Assembly (NCBI GenBank): GCA_964244065.1
Contig: CAXTHH010000017.1
Span: 1 to 44,379 of the forward strand
Reading direction: 5' to 3'
Length of the DNA stretch: 44,379 nucleotides
Origin: JASLDZ01 sp964244065
GTDB taxonomy: Bacteria; Pseudomonadota; Alphaproteobacteria; Caulobacterales; Caulobacteraceae
The translations under genes and the position numbers were made by a program. Shown here piece after piece: positions 7,710 to 16,578 of the stretch (within the stretch, counting starts at the first letter, position 1; each line of letters begins with the position of its first letter). The notes under the pieces were generated by a model that did no database searches, was not told the DNA's origin, and saw nothing but the letters and a program-made list of their open reading frames with translations.

Positions 7710-8576
7710 ATGGCCGAGGTCCTCGAACTGTTCCCCGACGCCCGGGCCGCCGAGCAGGCGCCGCGGGCGGTGGACGCGCTGGAGGGCGGCGGGGTGGTGC
7801 TGTTCCCGCAGCTGGCCTTTCCGCTCTCGGCGGAGGAGCAGGGCCTCGCCGACCCGGCGATCCTGTCGCCCAAGTCGAAGAACGCCAGCCTGGACCCGCG
7901 CTCGGGCAAGGTGGGCGGCGTGGTGCTGGAGGGCGCGGCGCAGGCGCGGCTGGCCGGGGCGCTGGAGCGCTACGCCCGCTTCGCCGACGCCCTGGTGGCC
8001 GAGTGGCTGCCCGGCTACGCGGCCGCGGCCGAGCGCAAGCGTACGAGCTTCCGGCCCGGCCCCGTGGACCAGCGGGTGCTGTCGCCGCGCAAGGACGACA
8101 AGCGGCTGCACCTGGACGCCTTTCCCTCCAGCCCCGTGGGCGGCAAGCGCATCCTGCGCGTCTTCTCCAACGTGGACCCGCTGGGCCGCCCGCGCGTGTG
8201 GCGGCTGGGCGACGAGCCGCTGGAGGCGCACGCCCGGGCGCGGCTGACGCGCTACCCCCGCCTGGGCGCGAGGGCGCGGGCCATGGAGGCGCTGCGGATC
8301 ACCCGCGGACGGCGCACCGACTACGACCAGGCCATGCTGCGCCTGCACGACGGGGCCAAGCTCGACACCGCCTGGCAGGCCTCCGCGCCGAACACGGAGG
8401 TGCGCTTCCCCGCGGGCTCCACCTGGATCGTCTACACCGACGGCGTGCTGCACGCGGCCATGGCCGGGCAGCACGCCTTCGAGCAGACCTACCTCATGCC
8501 CGTGGAGGCCATGGCGCGTCCGGAGCGGTCCCCGCTCCGGACGCTGGAGCGGCTGGCCGGGCGCCCGCTCGTCTGA
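7710..8576 (+). CDS. kdoO: Kdo 3-hydroxylase family dioxygenase
   Basis: This is a 288-residue protein resembling KdoO, the Fe(II)/2-oxoglutarate- and oxygen-dependent enzyme that hydroxylates the Kdo sugar of lipopolysaccharide to Ko. The family signature is KRLHLDAFPSSP (133-142), in which His134 and Asp136 would bind iron, followed by RILRVFSNVDP (148-157). The third ligand is a His in the C-terminal YTDGVLHAAMAGQHAF region (His248 or His255). The ATG at 7710 follows a purine-poor leader; the frame is open further upstream without recognisable sequence. The product implies a Kdo-containing LPS core with added hydroxyl. It is not clustered with other LPS genes here. Confidence 0.85.
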   Translation: MAEVLELFPDARAAEQAPRAVDALEGGGVVLFPQLAFPLSAEEQGLADPAILSPKSKNASLDPRSGKVGGVVLEGAAQARLAGALERYARFADALVAEWLPGYAAAAERKRTSFRPGPVDQRVLSPRKDDKRLHLDAFPSSPVGGKRILRVFSNVDPLGRPRVWRLGDEPLEAHARARLTRYPRLGARARAMEALRITRGRRTDYDQAMLRLHDGAKLDTAWQASAPNTEVRFPAGSTWIVYTDGVLHAAMAGQHAFEQTYLMPVEAMARPERSPLRTLERLAGRPLV

Positions 8577-8583
8577 GCCGCGC

Positions 8584-9021
8584 TCAGTAGCCGCGGCGGC
8601 CGGAGGACTTGCAGCGGTCCTGCCCGCGCTTGGTGCAGGCGGGGTAGGCGCCCGGCGCGTCCCCGGTGGGCGTGTTGGCCGTGGTGGTGGGCGCGGCCGG
8701 CATGGCGCTCGACGGCATGGAGGGCGCGGCGCCCGCGCCCGTGTCGCCGCTGGCGGGCGAGCCCTGGCCGCCGGTGGGCATGGTGTTCTGCGTCGCGCCG
8801 GAGCCCGGCGCGGTCTGCGTCGTCTGGTTGTCCGACGCCGTGCCGCTGCTCTGCGTCGTGCCCGCCGCGGTGGTCGCCGGTTCGGAGCCGGTGGAGTCGC
8901 GACCGGCGGTGGACGACATGTTGGCGTTGGCGTTCGGGGACGTGGTGGCGGGCTGCTGCGCCGTGGCGGCGCCGGCGGCCAGGGCCAGGGCCGCGGCGGC
9001 GGCGAGGAAGGCGGTCTTCAT
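8584..9021 (-). CDS. Secreted Ser/Thr/Ala-rich low-complexity protein
   Basis: This is a 145-residue protein. The ATG at 9021 follows AGGAGAGACC and starts a clean signal peptide (MKTAFLAAAAALALAAGAATAQ). The mature part is almost entirely Thr, Ser, Ala, Gly, Pro, Asn and Gln (for example TTAAGTTQSSGTASDNQTTQ) and ends in a compact cysteine-bearing basic tail, YPACTKRGQDRCKSSGRRGY. It is probably disordered, periplasmic or exported, possibly cell-wall-associated through the basic tail. No family was recognised. It converges with the kdoO-like gene and is divergent from the peptide transporter. Confidence 0.7.
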   Translation of the reverse strand: MKTAFLAAAAALALAAGAATAQQPATTSPNANANMSSTAGRDSTGSEPATTAAGTTQSSGTASDNQTTQTAPGSGATQNTMPTGGQGSPASGDTGAGAAPSMPSSAMPAAPTTTANTPTGDAPGAYPACTKRGQDRCKSSGRRGY

Positions 9022-9228
9022 GGGCGGTCTCTCCTGAGTTCGATCCGACCGAGGCCCTGCGGGCCTGCGGTCCAGCCGGGCGGCGGCCCGGTGCGTTGCG
9101 GCCCGGAAACGCGCCCCGACTGCATCGGTTCGGCTCAGCTTCCGCACGCGCGAGGTGGCAGCCGGCCGCGCGGACTTGCGCCGGGCCTCGCGGGGCGCCT
9201 AGCCTCGCCTCCTTCGAGGGGGCGCGAC

Positions 9229-10620
9229 TTGGCGGAAGCGACGGCGCGCGCGCACCCGGCTCCTCGCGCCGACCTGTTCGGCCACCCCCGCGGCCTGGGC
9301 GTTCTGGCCGGGACCGAGCTGTGGGAGCGCATCTCCTTCCACGGCATGCAGTCGCTGCTGACGCTGTACATGGCGGGCTACCTGCTGCTGCCCGGGCGGG
9401 TGGAGGGCATCGCGGGGTTCGGCGCCTTCCGCGGCGCGGTGGAGGCCGTGACCGGGCCGCTGACGGTGACCGGGCTCGCCAGCCAGGTGTTCGGGCTCTA
9501 CGTGGGCCTGGTGTACCTCACGCCGCTGGCGGGCGGCTGGCTGGGAGACCGGCTGCTGGGCCGGCGCGCGGCGGTGGTCGGCGGCGGCCTGCTGATGACG
9601 GCGGGGCACTTCGCCATGGCCTTCGACGCCTCGTTCCTGCTGGCGCTGCTGCTGCTGGTGCTGGGCGCCGGCCTGCTGCGAGGCAACCTGCAGCCGCAGA
9701 TCGACACCCTGTACCCGCCGGCCGACCGGCGCCGGGCGGACGCGTTCCAGATCTACTATTCCATGGTCAATGCGGGGGCGTTCGCCGCGCCGCTGCTGAC
9801 CGGCGGGCTGCAGGCGGGCTTCGGCTGGCACGTGGCGTTCGGCTTCGCGGGCTTCGGCATGCTGGTGGGGCTGGCGATCTACGTCGCCGGGGGAGGGCTG
9901 CTGCCCGCCGACGCGCGGCGGGCGGCGGCGGCGCAGCGCGCCAGGCTGCAACCCGACGAGCGGCGACGGCTGCTGACGCTGTTCGCGCTGCTGCCGGTGA
10001 CGGCCGGCTTCTACATCGCCCAGTCGCAGGTGTGGAACGTCTACAATCTGTGGGTCCGCGACCACGTGCAGATGCGGCTGGGCCGTTTCGACGTGCCGAT
10101 CCCCTGGCTGCAGTCGCTCGACGGCCTCTCGCCGCTGCTGTTCCTGCCGCCGATGCTGGCCCTGTGGCGGTGGCAGGCGCGGCGGGGGCGCGAGCCCGAC
10201 GACCTGGGCAAGGTGGCGATCGGCGCCTTCGTGTTCGGCGCGGGCGTGCTGTGGCTGGCGCTGGGCGACCTCGTCTCGGGCGGGGCGCGGCTGCCGCTGG
10301 CCTGGGCGGTGTTCTTCCACCTGCTGTCCAACCTGGGCTGGCTCTACATGACGCCGATCATGGCGGCGCTGTTCGTGGAGGCGGCGCCCTCCGGCTATCG
10401 GGGGATGATGACCGGCGTCTACTTCTCGGCCACCTTCGCCGCGAGCCTGATCAGCGGCCGGATCGGCGGCCTCTACGAGGTGGTGAGCCCCGCGGTGTTC
10501 TGGGCCATCCACGCCGCCATCGTGATCGCGGCCGGGCTCTACGCGGTGGTCTTCGCCCGGCCGTTCCGGCGCAACCTGAGGCGGGGCGAAGGCGCGGACG
10601 CGGTGCTCAACCCGGGCTGA
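9229..10620 (+). CDS. POT/PTR2-family proton-dependent peptide transporter
   Basis: This is a 463-residue multi-pass membrane protein of the proton-dependent oligopeptide transporter family within the MFS. A TTG at 9229, six bases after GAGGGGG, is taken as start because it places the family motif ExxER (ELWERISFHG, residues 30-39) near the N-terminus; upstream codons are low-complexity. Other landmarks are TPLAGGWLGDRLLGRR after the second helix and LGAGLLRGNLQPQIDTLYPP, which holds the conserved Asn-Leu-x-Pro. About twelve or more hydrophobic segments follow. Family members import di- and tripeptides with protons. In TM1 the usual ERFxYYG reads ERISFHG, a variant that may shift proton or substrate coupling. 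Confidence 0.88.
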   Translation: MAEATARAHPAPRADLFGHPRGLGVLAGTELWERISFHGMQSLLTLYMAGYLLLPGRVEGIAGFGAFRGAVEAVTGPLTVTGLASQVFGLYVGLVYLTPLAGGWLGDRLLGRRAAVVGGGLLMTAGHFAMAFDASFLLALLLLVLGAGLLRGNLQPQIDTLYPPADRRRADAFQIYYSMVNAGAFAAPLLTGGLQAGFGWHVAFGFAGFGMLVGLAIYVAGGGLLPADARRAAAAQRARLQPDERRRLLTLFALLPVTAGFYIAQSQVWNVYNLWVRDHVQMRLGRFDVPIPWLQSLDGLSPLLFLPPMLALWRWQARRGREPDDLGKVAIGAFVFGAGVLWLALGDLVSGGARLPLAWAVFFHLLSNLGWLYMTPIMAALFVEAAPSGYRGMMTGVYFSATFAASLISGRIGGLYEVVSPAVFWAIHAAIVIAAGLYAVVFARPFRRNLRRGEGADAVLNPG

Positions 10621-10628
10621 GCACCATC

Positions 10629-10753
10629 TCCCGCTCATCCCGGCGGAGGCCGGGACCCAGCTGCGGGAGCGGAGAAGCCAGAGCTCGCCATCTTGATGCC
10701 GAGCGCGGGACTACGATCGGAACTGGGTCCCGGCCTTCGCCGGGATGAGCGGA
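10629..10753. repeat. Intergenic palindrome, type A, copy 2
   Basis: The left arm is cccgctcatcccggcggagg then ccgggacccag (about 10630-10660). The right arm is ctgggtcccggccttcgccg then ggatgagcgga (10723-10753). The loop is about 62 bp. It shares the GCTCATCCC/GGGATGAGC ends with copies 1 and 3 but has its own inner stem sequence, so the loops diverge more than the arms. It sits between the convergent POT gene and the actin-like gene. Confidence 0.8.
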
Positions 10754-10760
10754 AGGGAGG

Positions 10761-13700
10761 CTAGCTCCGCGGCCGCGCGGGGCCGACGCGGGCGCGCTGG
10801 GCGCGGGAGCCCGCGGGCTCGCCCAGGTCCTCCACCAGGCGGCGCAGGGCGGTGACGAAGGGCGGCTCGCGCAGGTGGGCGCCGCGGCGCTGCAGCTCCT
10901 CCAGCACCGCCTCCTTGATGTCCTCGCGCAGGCTCTGGCTGCCCCCCGCGTCGATGTCGACGTGCAGCCCGCCCAGGCGCTCCAGCATCTCCAGGAAGGC
11001 GTCGAGCTCGCCGAGGTCGGGCCGCCCGGGGCTGGCCGCGCCCGCGGGCACGGCGCCCAGCTCCGCCGAGGGCGGGAGCGCGGCGCCGGCGTAGCTCAGG
11101 CCCAGGCCGAGCGGCTGGCCGGTCTCGGGCGCCTGGGCGCCCAGCACCATGGCCGGCCCGTCTTCGATCACCATGCCGCGCGCCACCTCCAGCTTGGGCG
11201 CGGTGGACGGGTGGACCACCGGCGCGTCCGCGTCCGGGAAGCCGGCGGCCTCCTTGAACACGCGCAGCATCAGCGTCAGCGGCGTCAGGGCGTTGGAGGC
11301 CGCGCCTTCGCCGTGGATGCGGCGGAACAGGGTGGCGCCCCGGCCGCACAGGCCGAAGGCGGGCGTGGCGAAGTCCGCCGCCGTCAGCCCGTCCGGCCCG
11401 CCCGCGCCGCTGTCGAGCTGACGTCGCAGGGTGCGGCCGAGGTGGAAGACGATCCCGCCCAGGAAGGTCATGGCCGTGGCCTGGAGCCGCCGGGCGCTCT
11501 CGTGGCTGGCCTTGCGGTCCCACCCCTCGGCCAGCCGGCGGTTCAGCGTGTCCGAGGAGAACAGGAGCTCGCCCACGCCCGGCAGGTCGGCGCGCGCCAG
11601 CGGCGTCTCGCCCACCCGGCCGCTGGGGGCGATGATCTCCGCCCAGCCCTCCAGGCCGAAGTCGGTGAGGAACTGCGGGTTGTTGATGATGTGGCGGGTG
11701 AAGAAGAGGCCGCCCGCCATGCCGTGGCCCGCGTCGCCGCCGAACGAGCCCTTCCAGTGCAGGCGGTTGCGGCTCCAGACGGCCACGTCGGTGGTGGAGC
11801 CGCCGATGTCGAGGATGATGTTGACCGTGCCCTTCACCGCCTCGTTGCGCCGGCTCAGCACGAAGTTGGCCGCCGCGACGCTCTCGCTGAACAGCCGCGA
11901 GGGCGCGCGAGGGTCGGCGGAGGGCGCCGCATCCAGGCGCGAGCCATGCGCCCGCGCGTCGGGCAGGCGGACGTTGTACAGCTCGACGTTGCTCTCCAGC
12001 GCCCGGTGCAGCGCCCGGTCGTCGGTCATCGCGTCGGGTCGGGAGAAGCGCCAGCGGCCCACCCAGCGCCCGCGCCGCACGGCCTCGGCCCCGCACATGA
12101 GCATGAGCTGCAGCAGGTAGCGTTCGGAGACGGCGGTGGTCTCCGACTGGCGCAGCTCGGCCTCGCGGTCGTCCGCGCCGGTCATGGACCATTTCAGGTT
12201 GAAGCGGGCGCGGGCCAGCACGCCGCGCAGGCGCTCCAGGTCGGTGGCGGTCTGGTCGCCCACCTCGTCCGGATCGGGCTGGAAGTACATGGAGGTGACG
12301 AACAGCGGCAGCCGCTCGACCTCCGGCGGGGGCCGCTGCGGGCCGCGGTCGCCCGCGCGGCGGAGCGCCACCGTGGGCGTCGGCGTCGCGCGCACCGCGG
12401 GCGGCGGCGGGGCGGGCGGCATGAAGTCGATCAGCGCCCAGCGGCCCGCGTCCTCGCCCCGCGCCGCCACGCTCGCGTCGGCCGACCCGAACGGGCGCAG
12501 CAGGCCGGTGTGGAAGGCGACCGGCCCGTCCTCGCTGGCGAAGCAGGCCACCGTGTTGGTGCTGCCGAAGTCGATGGCCACCAGCTCGGACGCCACGGGG
12601 GCCGGCGCCGGCGTGGGCGCCAGGAGGGCGAGGCCCGCGGGCTCCAGCGGCCCGCCTGCCTCGTCGGCGACGGTGTAGGCGATGGCCTCCACCGGCGTGC
12701 GGGTGAGCTGGAGCACGTCGCTCGTCTCCGCGCCCTCGCCGCCGGTGCGCAGCCGGGTCAGGGCGGGGCTGTCGGACACGCGGCCGGCGAGCGGCGCGAC
12801 GGGGTCGCGCTCGCCGTCGAAGCGCGCCGGGTCGATCCAGGGGGCGAGCCCGGCGGCGCGGTCCTCCGCCGGGCGGGCGCCGCGGCCCGTCGCGGGGCCG
12901 GCCAGCTCGGCCAGGAGCGCGCCGGAGACGCCGGCCCGGGCGCGCAGCCGGTCGGCGCGGCGGGCGGAGGCCAGGCGAGTGAACCACCAGCCCCAGTCCG
13001 GGCTCGTGAAGTCCGGCCAGACGGCGACCTCGTTGTAGTCCCAGTCCACCTTGGGGCTGAGCCGGCCCTGGCCGGGGGCGGGGGAAGCGGCGTAGACGCG
13101 CTGCATCCGGTGCTCGACGGGCTCCAGGCCCGGCGCGCCCTCCAGGCGCAGGGACAGGGAGAACGCCGCCTCGCCCTCGCCGCGTTCGGTGAGCACGGCG
13201 GCGCGGCGCAGGCCCTCGGGCGACATGACCAGCAGCGCCAGGGGCGAGACGGGCAGCAGGTGCCCGCGCAGGCTCTCGGGCGCCCCGGTGACCACCGCCC
13301 GGCGGGTGAGCTTGACCAGACGACGCGTCAGCAGCTCCTCGGGCGTGACCAGCAGCCAGCCGGCCTCCAGCGCCCGGGCGCGCACGCGCTCGCGCACGGT
13401 CTCGGACGCCAGCACCTCGGCGAGCGAGACGGAGCCCCAGACCAGGATGTCGGCGGCGAACCGGCCGCGCGTGCGCTCCAGCGCCGGGTCGATCAGGATC
13501 ACGCCCTCGAACGGCGGGGCCAGGCCGCGGCCGGGGTCGCGCAGGCGGATGCGGCAGGCGCTGGACGCGGCGGCGTCCTCCGGCTCCAGCGGGTCGAAGC
13601 GGGCGAACAGGGGCTCGTAGAGCGGCGGCAGGGCCGTGCCGAGCGGAGGGGTGGGCGTGGCGGCGACGGGCGTGGCCCAGCCGGCGGAGGCCTCCACCAG

Positions 13701-14444
13701 CGCCTCGTGGTACCGGTCGAGCACCTCGCCCAGCGGCGTGGTCCCGCTCTCGGACAGCGACACCAGTCCGGCGCGCAGGCCGGCCACGTACTCGCGCAGG
13801 ATGGCCAGCTGCTTGGCGGGCGGGCGACGCTCGCCGTCCAGCTTCAGCGGATCGTCCAGCCCGTTCTGCGCCCAGGGCACGCCGGGCAGGCGCAGGGCGC
13901 GACCGTCGCGGCCGGGGGCGACCAGGCAGGCGGGGTTGAGCACGCCGAGCGGGATCGGCTTGGCCGTCCCCTCCGGCGCCCGGGCGGGGATGGCGCGCAG
14001 CAGGATGGGGCGACGCCAGGTGGCGGTGGTCTCCTCGCCCGCACCGGCCCGGGCGCGCTGCTCCAGCGAGGGCGGGGGCAGGGCCAGCAGCACCTTCTCG
14101 AACCGGCTCGCGCGCTCGCCGTCGTCCAGCCGCACGGCGCGCAGGTCCAGCCGCAGGTCGTAGAACTCGTGCAGGGCCAGCACCGCCAGCAGACCGCGCC
14201 ACTGGGCCACCACGGGGCGGGAGACGGGATCGCCGGGCCGGCGCAGGGCGTCGGAGACGGTGCGGATCTGCGCCCAGGGGTCGGGGGCGGACTTCACCTC
14301 GTCGGCCGCCGCCTCGCGCGCGCCGTGCAGCGAAGCGCCGATCTGGGCGAGCGTGCCGGGGGCGCGGCGCCAGGCGCCGGGCTCCAGCCCGCCGCCGATC
14401 TCCTGGTCCTGCTCGCCGAACGGCGGGAGGAGGTACTCGCTCAT
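10761..14444 (-). CDS. Large protein with actin/Hsp70-type ATPase core
   Basis: This is a 1227-residue protein with ATG at 14444 preceded by GAGGAGG. Residues 1-620 are an unrecognised N-terminal half. From about 620 the actin/Hsp70/FtsA-type ATPase landmarks appear in order: phosphate-1 loop VAIDFGSTNTVACF (622-635), phosphate-2 loop INIILDIGGSTTDVAVW (about 875-890), and an adenosine-loop-like FGLCGRGATLFRRI (about 1030-1043). The insert between the phosphate loops (about 240 residues) is larger than in MreB. The tail (1070-1227) contains a helical stretch LDAFLEMLERLGGLHVDIDA that could mediate assembly. It is the last gene of a four-gene operon, 10 bp after the tubulin-like gene. The overall organisation recalls large SrfB-type proteins, but I cannot confirm that family by eye. 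The ATPase fold is well supported; the biological role is unknown. Confidence 0.85.
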   Translation of the reverse strand: MSEYLLPPFGEQDQEIGGGLEPGAWRRAPGTLAQIGASLHGAREAAADEVKSAPDPWAQIRTVSDALRRPGDPVSRPVVAQWRGLLAVLALHEFYDLRLDLRAVRLDDGERASRFEKVLLALPPPSLEQRARAGAGEETTATWRRPILLRAIPARAPEGTAKPIPLGVLNPACLVAPGRDGRALRLPGVPWAQNGLDDPLKLDGERRPPAKQLAILREYVAGLRAGLVSLSESGTTPLGEVLDRYHEALVEASAGWATPVAATPTPPLGTALPPLYEPLFARFDPLEPEDAAASSACRIRLRDPGRGLAPPFEGVILIDPALERTRGRFAADILVWGSVSLAEVLASETVRERVRARALEAGWLLVTPEELLTRRLVKLTRRAVVTGAPESLRGHLLPVSPLALLVMSPEGLRRAAVLTERGEGEAAFSLSLRLEGAPGLEPVEHRMQRVYAASPAPGQGRLSPKVDWDYNEVAVWPDFTSPDWGWWFTRLASARRADRLRARAGVSGALLAELAGPATGRGARPAEDRAAGLAPWIDPARFDGERDPVAPLAGRVSDSPALTRLRTGGEGAETSDVLQLTRTPVEAIAYTVADEAGGPLEPAGLALLAPTPAPAPVASELVAIDFGSTNTVACFASEDGPVAFHTGLLRPFGSADASVAARGEDAGRWALIDFMPPAPPPPAVRATPTPTVALRRAGDRGPQRPPPEVERLPLFVTSMYFQPDPDEVGDQTATDLERLRGVLARARFNLKWSMTGADDREAELRQSETTAVSERYLLQLMLMCGAEAVRRGRWVGRWRFSRPDAMTDDRALHRALESNVELYNVRLPDARAHGSRLDAAPSADPRAPSRLFSESVAAANFVLSRRNEAVKGTVNIILDIGGSTTDVAVWSRNRLHWKGSFGGDAGHGMAGGLFFTRHIINNPQFLTDFGLEGWAEIIAPSGRVGETPLARADLPGVGELLFSSDTLNRRLAEGWDRKASHESARRLQATAMTFLGGIVFHLGRTLRRQLDSGAGGPDGLTAADFATPAFGLCGRGATLFRRIHGEGAASNALTPLTLMLRVFKEAAGFPDADAPVVHPSTAPKLEVARGMVIEDGPAMVLGAQAPETGQPLGLGLSYAGAALPPSAELGAVPAGAASPGRPDLGELDAFLEMLERLGGLHVDIDAGGSQSLREDIKEAVLEELQRRGAHLREPPFVTALRRLVEDLGEPAGSRAQRARVGPARPRS

Positions 14445-14454
14445 GCCCGCCTCC

Positions 14455-16041
14455 TCACGCGTCGAACGGGCGGGCGGCGCGGTGCACCGCGTGCACCAGC
14501 CGGGCCAAGCCGCCGCTGCCGGCCTCCTCGGGCGGGGAGCCCCGGCGGCGCACCTCGTCGAAGGCCTCGAACACCGCGCCGGCCCCGCGCGTCGGCTCGG
14601 CGGAGGTGAGGATGCGGCCGTGGGCGCTGCGCAGGGCGTCGGGCCCGAGCACCTCGGTCACGCGCACGGTGGGGGCGGGCGGCGGCTCGCCGGAGCCGGG
14701 GGCCAGCTCCAGCACGTTCCACAGGTCGAAGCCCTGGTGCTCGCGCACGGCGGTCAGCTGCAGGGCGCCCGCCCAGGCGAGCGTCGCCTCCAGCACCGCG
14801 CCCAGGTCCTGCCGCAGGGCGGCGGCCGAACCCTTCCAGTCGATGCCGCGCAGCCCCTTGTCGGCCAACAGCTCCACCTTGGGCCGCCGCCGCTCCACAT
14901 CCGGCTCGGCGCGCAGGCGCCAGTAGGCGGCGAAGCGCAGCAGGCCGCCCAGCCGCGCCTGGAGCTCGCGCCGCCGCCCCTCGTCCAGCACGGGCAGGTC
15001 GCGCCAGCCGACGCGCCGACCGTCCTCGCGCGACGCCACCAGCACCTCCGGCCGGGCCGCGGGCTCCACGGTCTCGTCCTGCAGGAAGGCGATGGCGGCG
15101 AGCGCGCCCACCAGCTCCGGCGCCAGCGGCGGGTTCACCTGGTCGCGGTTGCCCGCGCGGTGGTAGCCGAGCTGGAACCAGCGGCTCCAGCCGGTCAGAT
15201 ACAGCCGGTCGAACGGCCGGGCCTCGGGGTCCTCCAGCAGGCGGTCGTAGAACTCCAGGGCCGTGCGCGTCTGCGGCAGGAGCTCGCTGGCGCGCACCAC
15301 GTTGGCGCCCTCGTCCGCCGGGTCGGAGAAGCCGAAATAGGGGAGCATCAGGCAGCCGCCGATGCGCACGTCGCGGGTGCGGCCGCGCGGGGTGTCGCGC
15401 CGCATGCGGTGCAGGGTGCGCGACAGGGTGGGGAAGCCCGCCGCTCCCGTGCCGCCGAACGCCGAGCCCACGATGAACAGGCGCAGGGTGCGGCCCTGGC
15501 CCGTCTGGTCCATCAGCTCGGCGAGGCGGCGCACGAATTCGCTGTCCGGCGTCAGGCTGTCCAGCAGGGCGGCGGAGCCCAGGTGCGCGCGGCCGCGGTA
15601 GCCGAGGCCCAGCGGCATGTCCTGCTCCTCCTCGCCGGGCAGGAACAGGGCGTCGAACAGGCCCTTGTGGTCCGGCCCGAGGCTGTTGCGCTCCAGGAGC
15701 TGCGCCAGCGTCTGCCGCTCGCCTGACGCCGGCCGCCAGACGCCGCCCTCGAACAGCGGGCGCAGCTTGACGCGGGCGAAGGGGGAGCCCGGGCGGGCGG
15801 CGTCGCCGTGGTCCAGCGGGTCCGGCCCGCCGGGGCGCAGGTCGGTCTGGAGCCGCACGATGGAGTCCAGCAGCTCCTTGGTGCGCACCGTGTTGCCGTT
15901 GGCCGCGTCCTGGTCGACCAGGCCCACGTGCACCTCGGTCGGCCCCTCGTCAGGCCCGAAGCCGGAGAGCAGCACGTGCAGCGCGCTCTCCACCACCTTG
16001 GCGCCCGTGCCGCCGACGCCGAGGAGGACGTTGATGTTCAC
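14455..16041 (-). CDS. Tubulin/FtsZ-superfamily GTPase-like protein
   Basis: This is a 528-residue protein with GTG start at 16041, four bases after the preceding stop. It opens with a Rossmann-type loop NVLLGVGGTGAKVVESAL (4-21). The tubulin signature loop is at about 192-203, VGSAFGGTGAAG, equivalent to the GGGTGS/TG phosphate-binding loop of FtsZ and tubulin. Aspartates in VGLVDQDAANGN (39-50) are placed like the nucleotide-contacting T3 region. This matches the prokaryotic tubulin-like group (Pfam Tubulin_2 type), longer than FtsZ and without its C-terminal peptide. It is distinct from the cell-division FtsZ. It is encoded between a four-helix membrane protein and the actin-like ATPase. 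The family call is good; polymer formation and GTPase activity are inferred. Confidence 0.85.
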   Translation of the reverse strand: MNINVLLGVGGTGAKVVESALHVLLSGFGPDEGPTEVHVGLVDQDAANGNTVRTKELLDSIVRLQTDLRPGGPDPLDHGDAARPGSPFARVKLRPLFEGGVWRPASGERQTLAQLLERNSLGPDHKGLFDALFLPGEEEQDMPLGLGYRGRAHLGSAALLDSLTPDSEFVRRLAELMDQTGQGRTLRLFIVGSAFGGTGAAGFPTLSRTLHRMRRDTPRGRTRDVRIGGCLMLPYFGFSDPADEGANVVRASELLPQTRTALEFYDRLLEDPEARPFDRLYLTGWSRWFQLGYHRAGNRDQVNPPLAPELVGALAAIAFLQDETVEPAARPEVLVASREDGRRVGWRDLPVLDEGRRRELQARLGGLLRFAAYWRLRAEPDVERRRPKVELLADKGLRGIDWKGSAAALRQDLGAVLEATLAWAGALQLTAVREHQGFDLWNVLELAPGSGEPPPAPTVRVTEVLGPDALRSAHGRILTSAEPTRGAGAVFEAFDEVRRRGSPPEEAGSGGLARLVHAVHRAARPFDA

Positions 16042-16045
16042 CCGC

Positions 16046-16573
16046 TCAGCCCCGCACGAGCGCGTCGGCCAGCGGCACCGCCGGACGCAGCACGCGCTTC
16101 ACGCCGAGCGCGGTGGCGATCCAGTAGCCGGCCAGCGTCGCGATCAGCACGGCGGCCACCGCGGCCTGCGTGGCGCCGGGAGCGAGGTCGTCGAAGGCGA
16201 GCCGGCGCCCCGGGATCGCCCAGGCGGTCAGGCCCAGCAGCCCCAGCGACAGCAGCAGCCCGCCCACCCAGCCGCCGAACGGCCGCCGCGTCTCCGCGTC
16301 GCCCAGCGGCTCCAGCCGGTCGACGAGCAGCAGCCAGCCGGTGGCGCAGACGAAGGCGCACGCCAGGGCGGCGGCGGCCCACAGCATCAGGGCGGCGCGG
16401 GCGTCCTCCAGCCGGATGGCGAGGCCGCCGGGGTTGTCGGCCAGCCGCTGCTGGAGGTCGGCGGAGAGGGCGCCCTGGCCCTTCGCCGCCAGCCCCACGG
16501 CCGCGACGGCCAGCAGGCCGGCGGCGAGGTGGACCAGAAGGCTGGTCAGGATCGCGCGCATGGCGGTGCTCAT
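16046..16573 (-). CDS. Four-helix membrane protein of the tubulin/actin-like operon
   Basis: This is a 175-residue protein with four predicted membrane helices: about 11-30 (SLLVHLAAGLLAVAAVGLAA), 60-83 (LWAAAALACAFVCATGWLLL), 101-120 (GWVGGLLLSLGLLGLTAWAI) and 134-156 (AVAAVLIATLAGYWIATALG). A short polar loop of about 30 residues separates helices 1 and 2. The ATG at 16573 is taken; a second in-frame ATG at 16561 is possible. It begins 5 bp after the lipoprotein gene and ends 4 bp before the tubulin-like gene, so tight co-expression is expected. It is a natural candidate for the membrane anchor linking the cytoplasmic NTPases to the periplasmic lipoprotein. No named family was recognised. 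Confidence 0.75.
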   Translation of the reverse strand: MSTAMRAILTSLLVHLAAGLLAVAAVGLAAKGQGALSADLQQRLADNPGGLAIRLEDARAALMLWAAAALACAFVCATGWLLLVDRLEPLGDAETRRPFGGWVGGLLLSLGLLGLTAWAIPGRRLAFDDLAPGATQAAVAAVLIATLAGYWIATALGVKRVLRPAVPLADALVRG

Positions 16574-16578
16574 GGCGC

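Noticed and set aside
10875..14609. A 1244-codon plus-strand open frame opposite the actin-like gene
   Set aside because: The composition (Arg, Gln, Gly, Ala, Val without motifs) is typical of a shadow frame, while the minus strand has ATPase motifs and a strong ribosome-binding site.
14455..16041. FtsZ, the cell-division protein
   Set aside because: The protein lacks the FtsZ-specific C-terminal peptide and N-terminal sequence, and the neighbours are not the ftsQA/ddl cluster; it is only a superfamily member.
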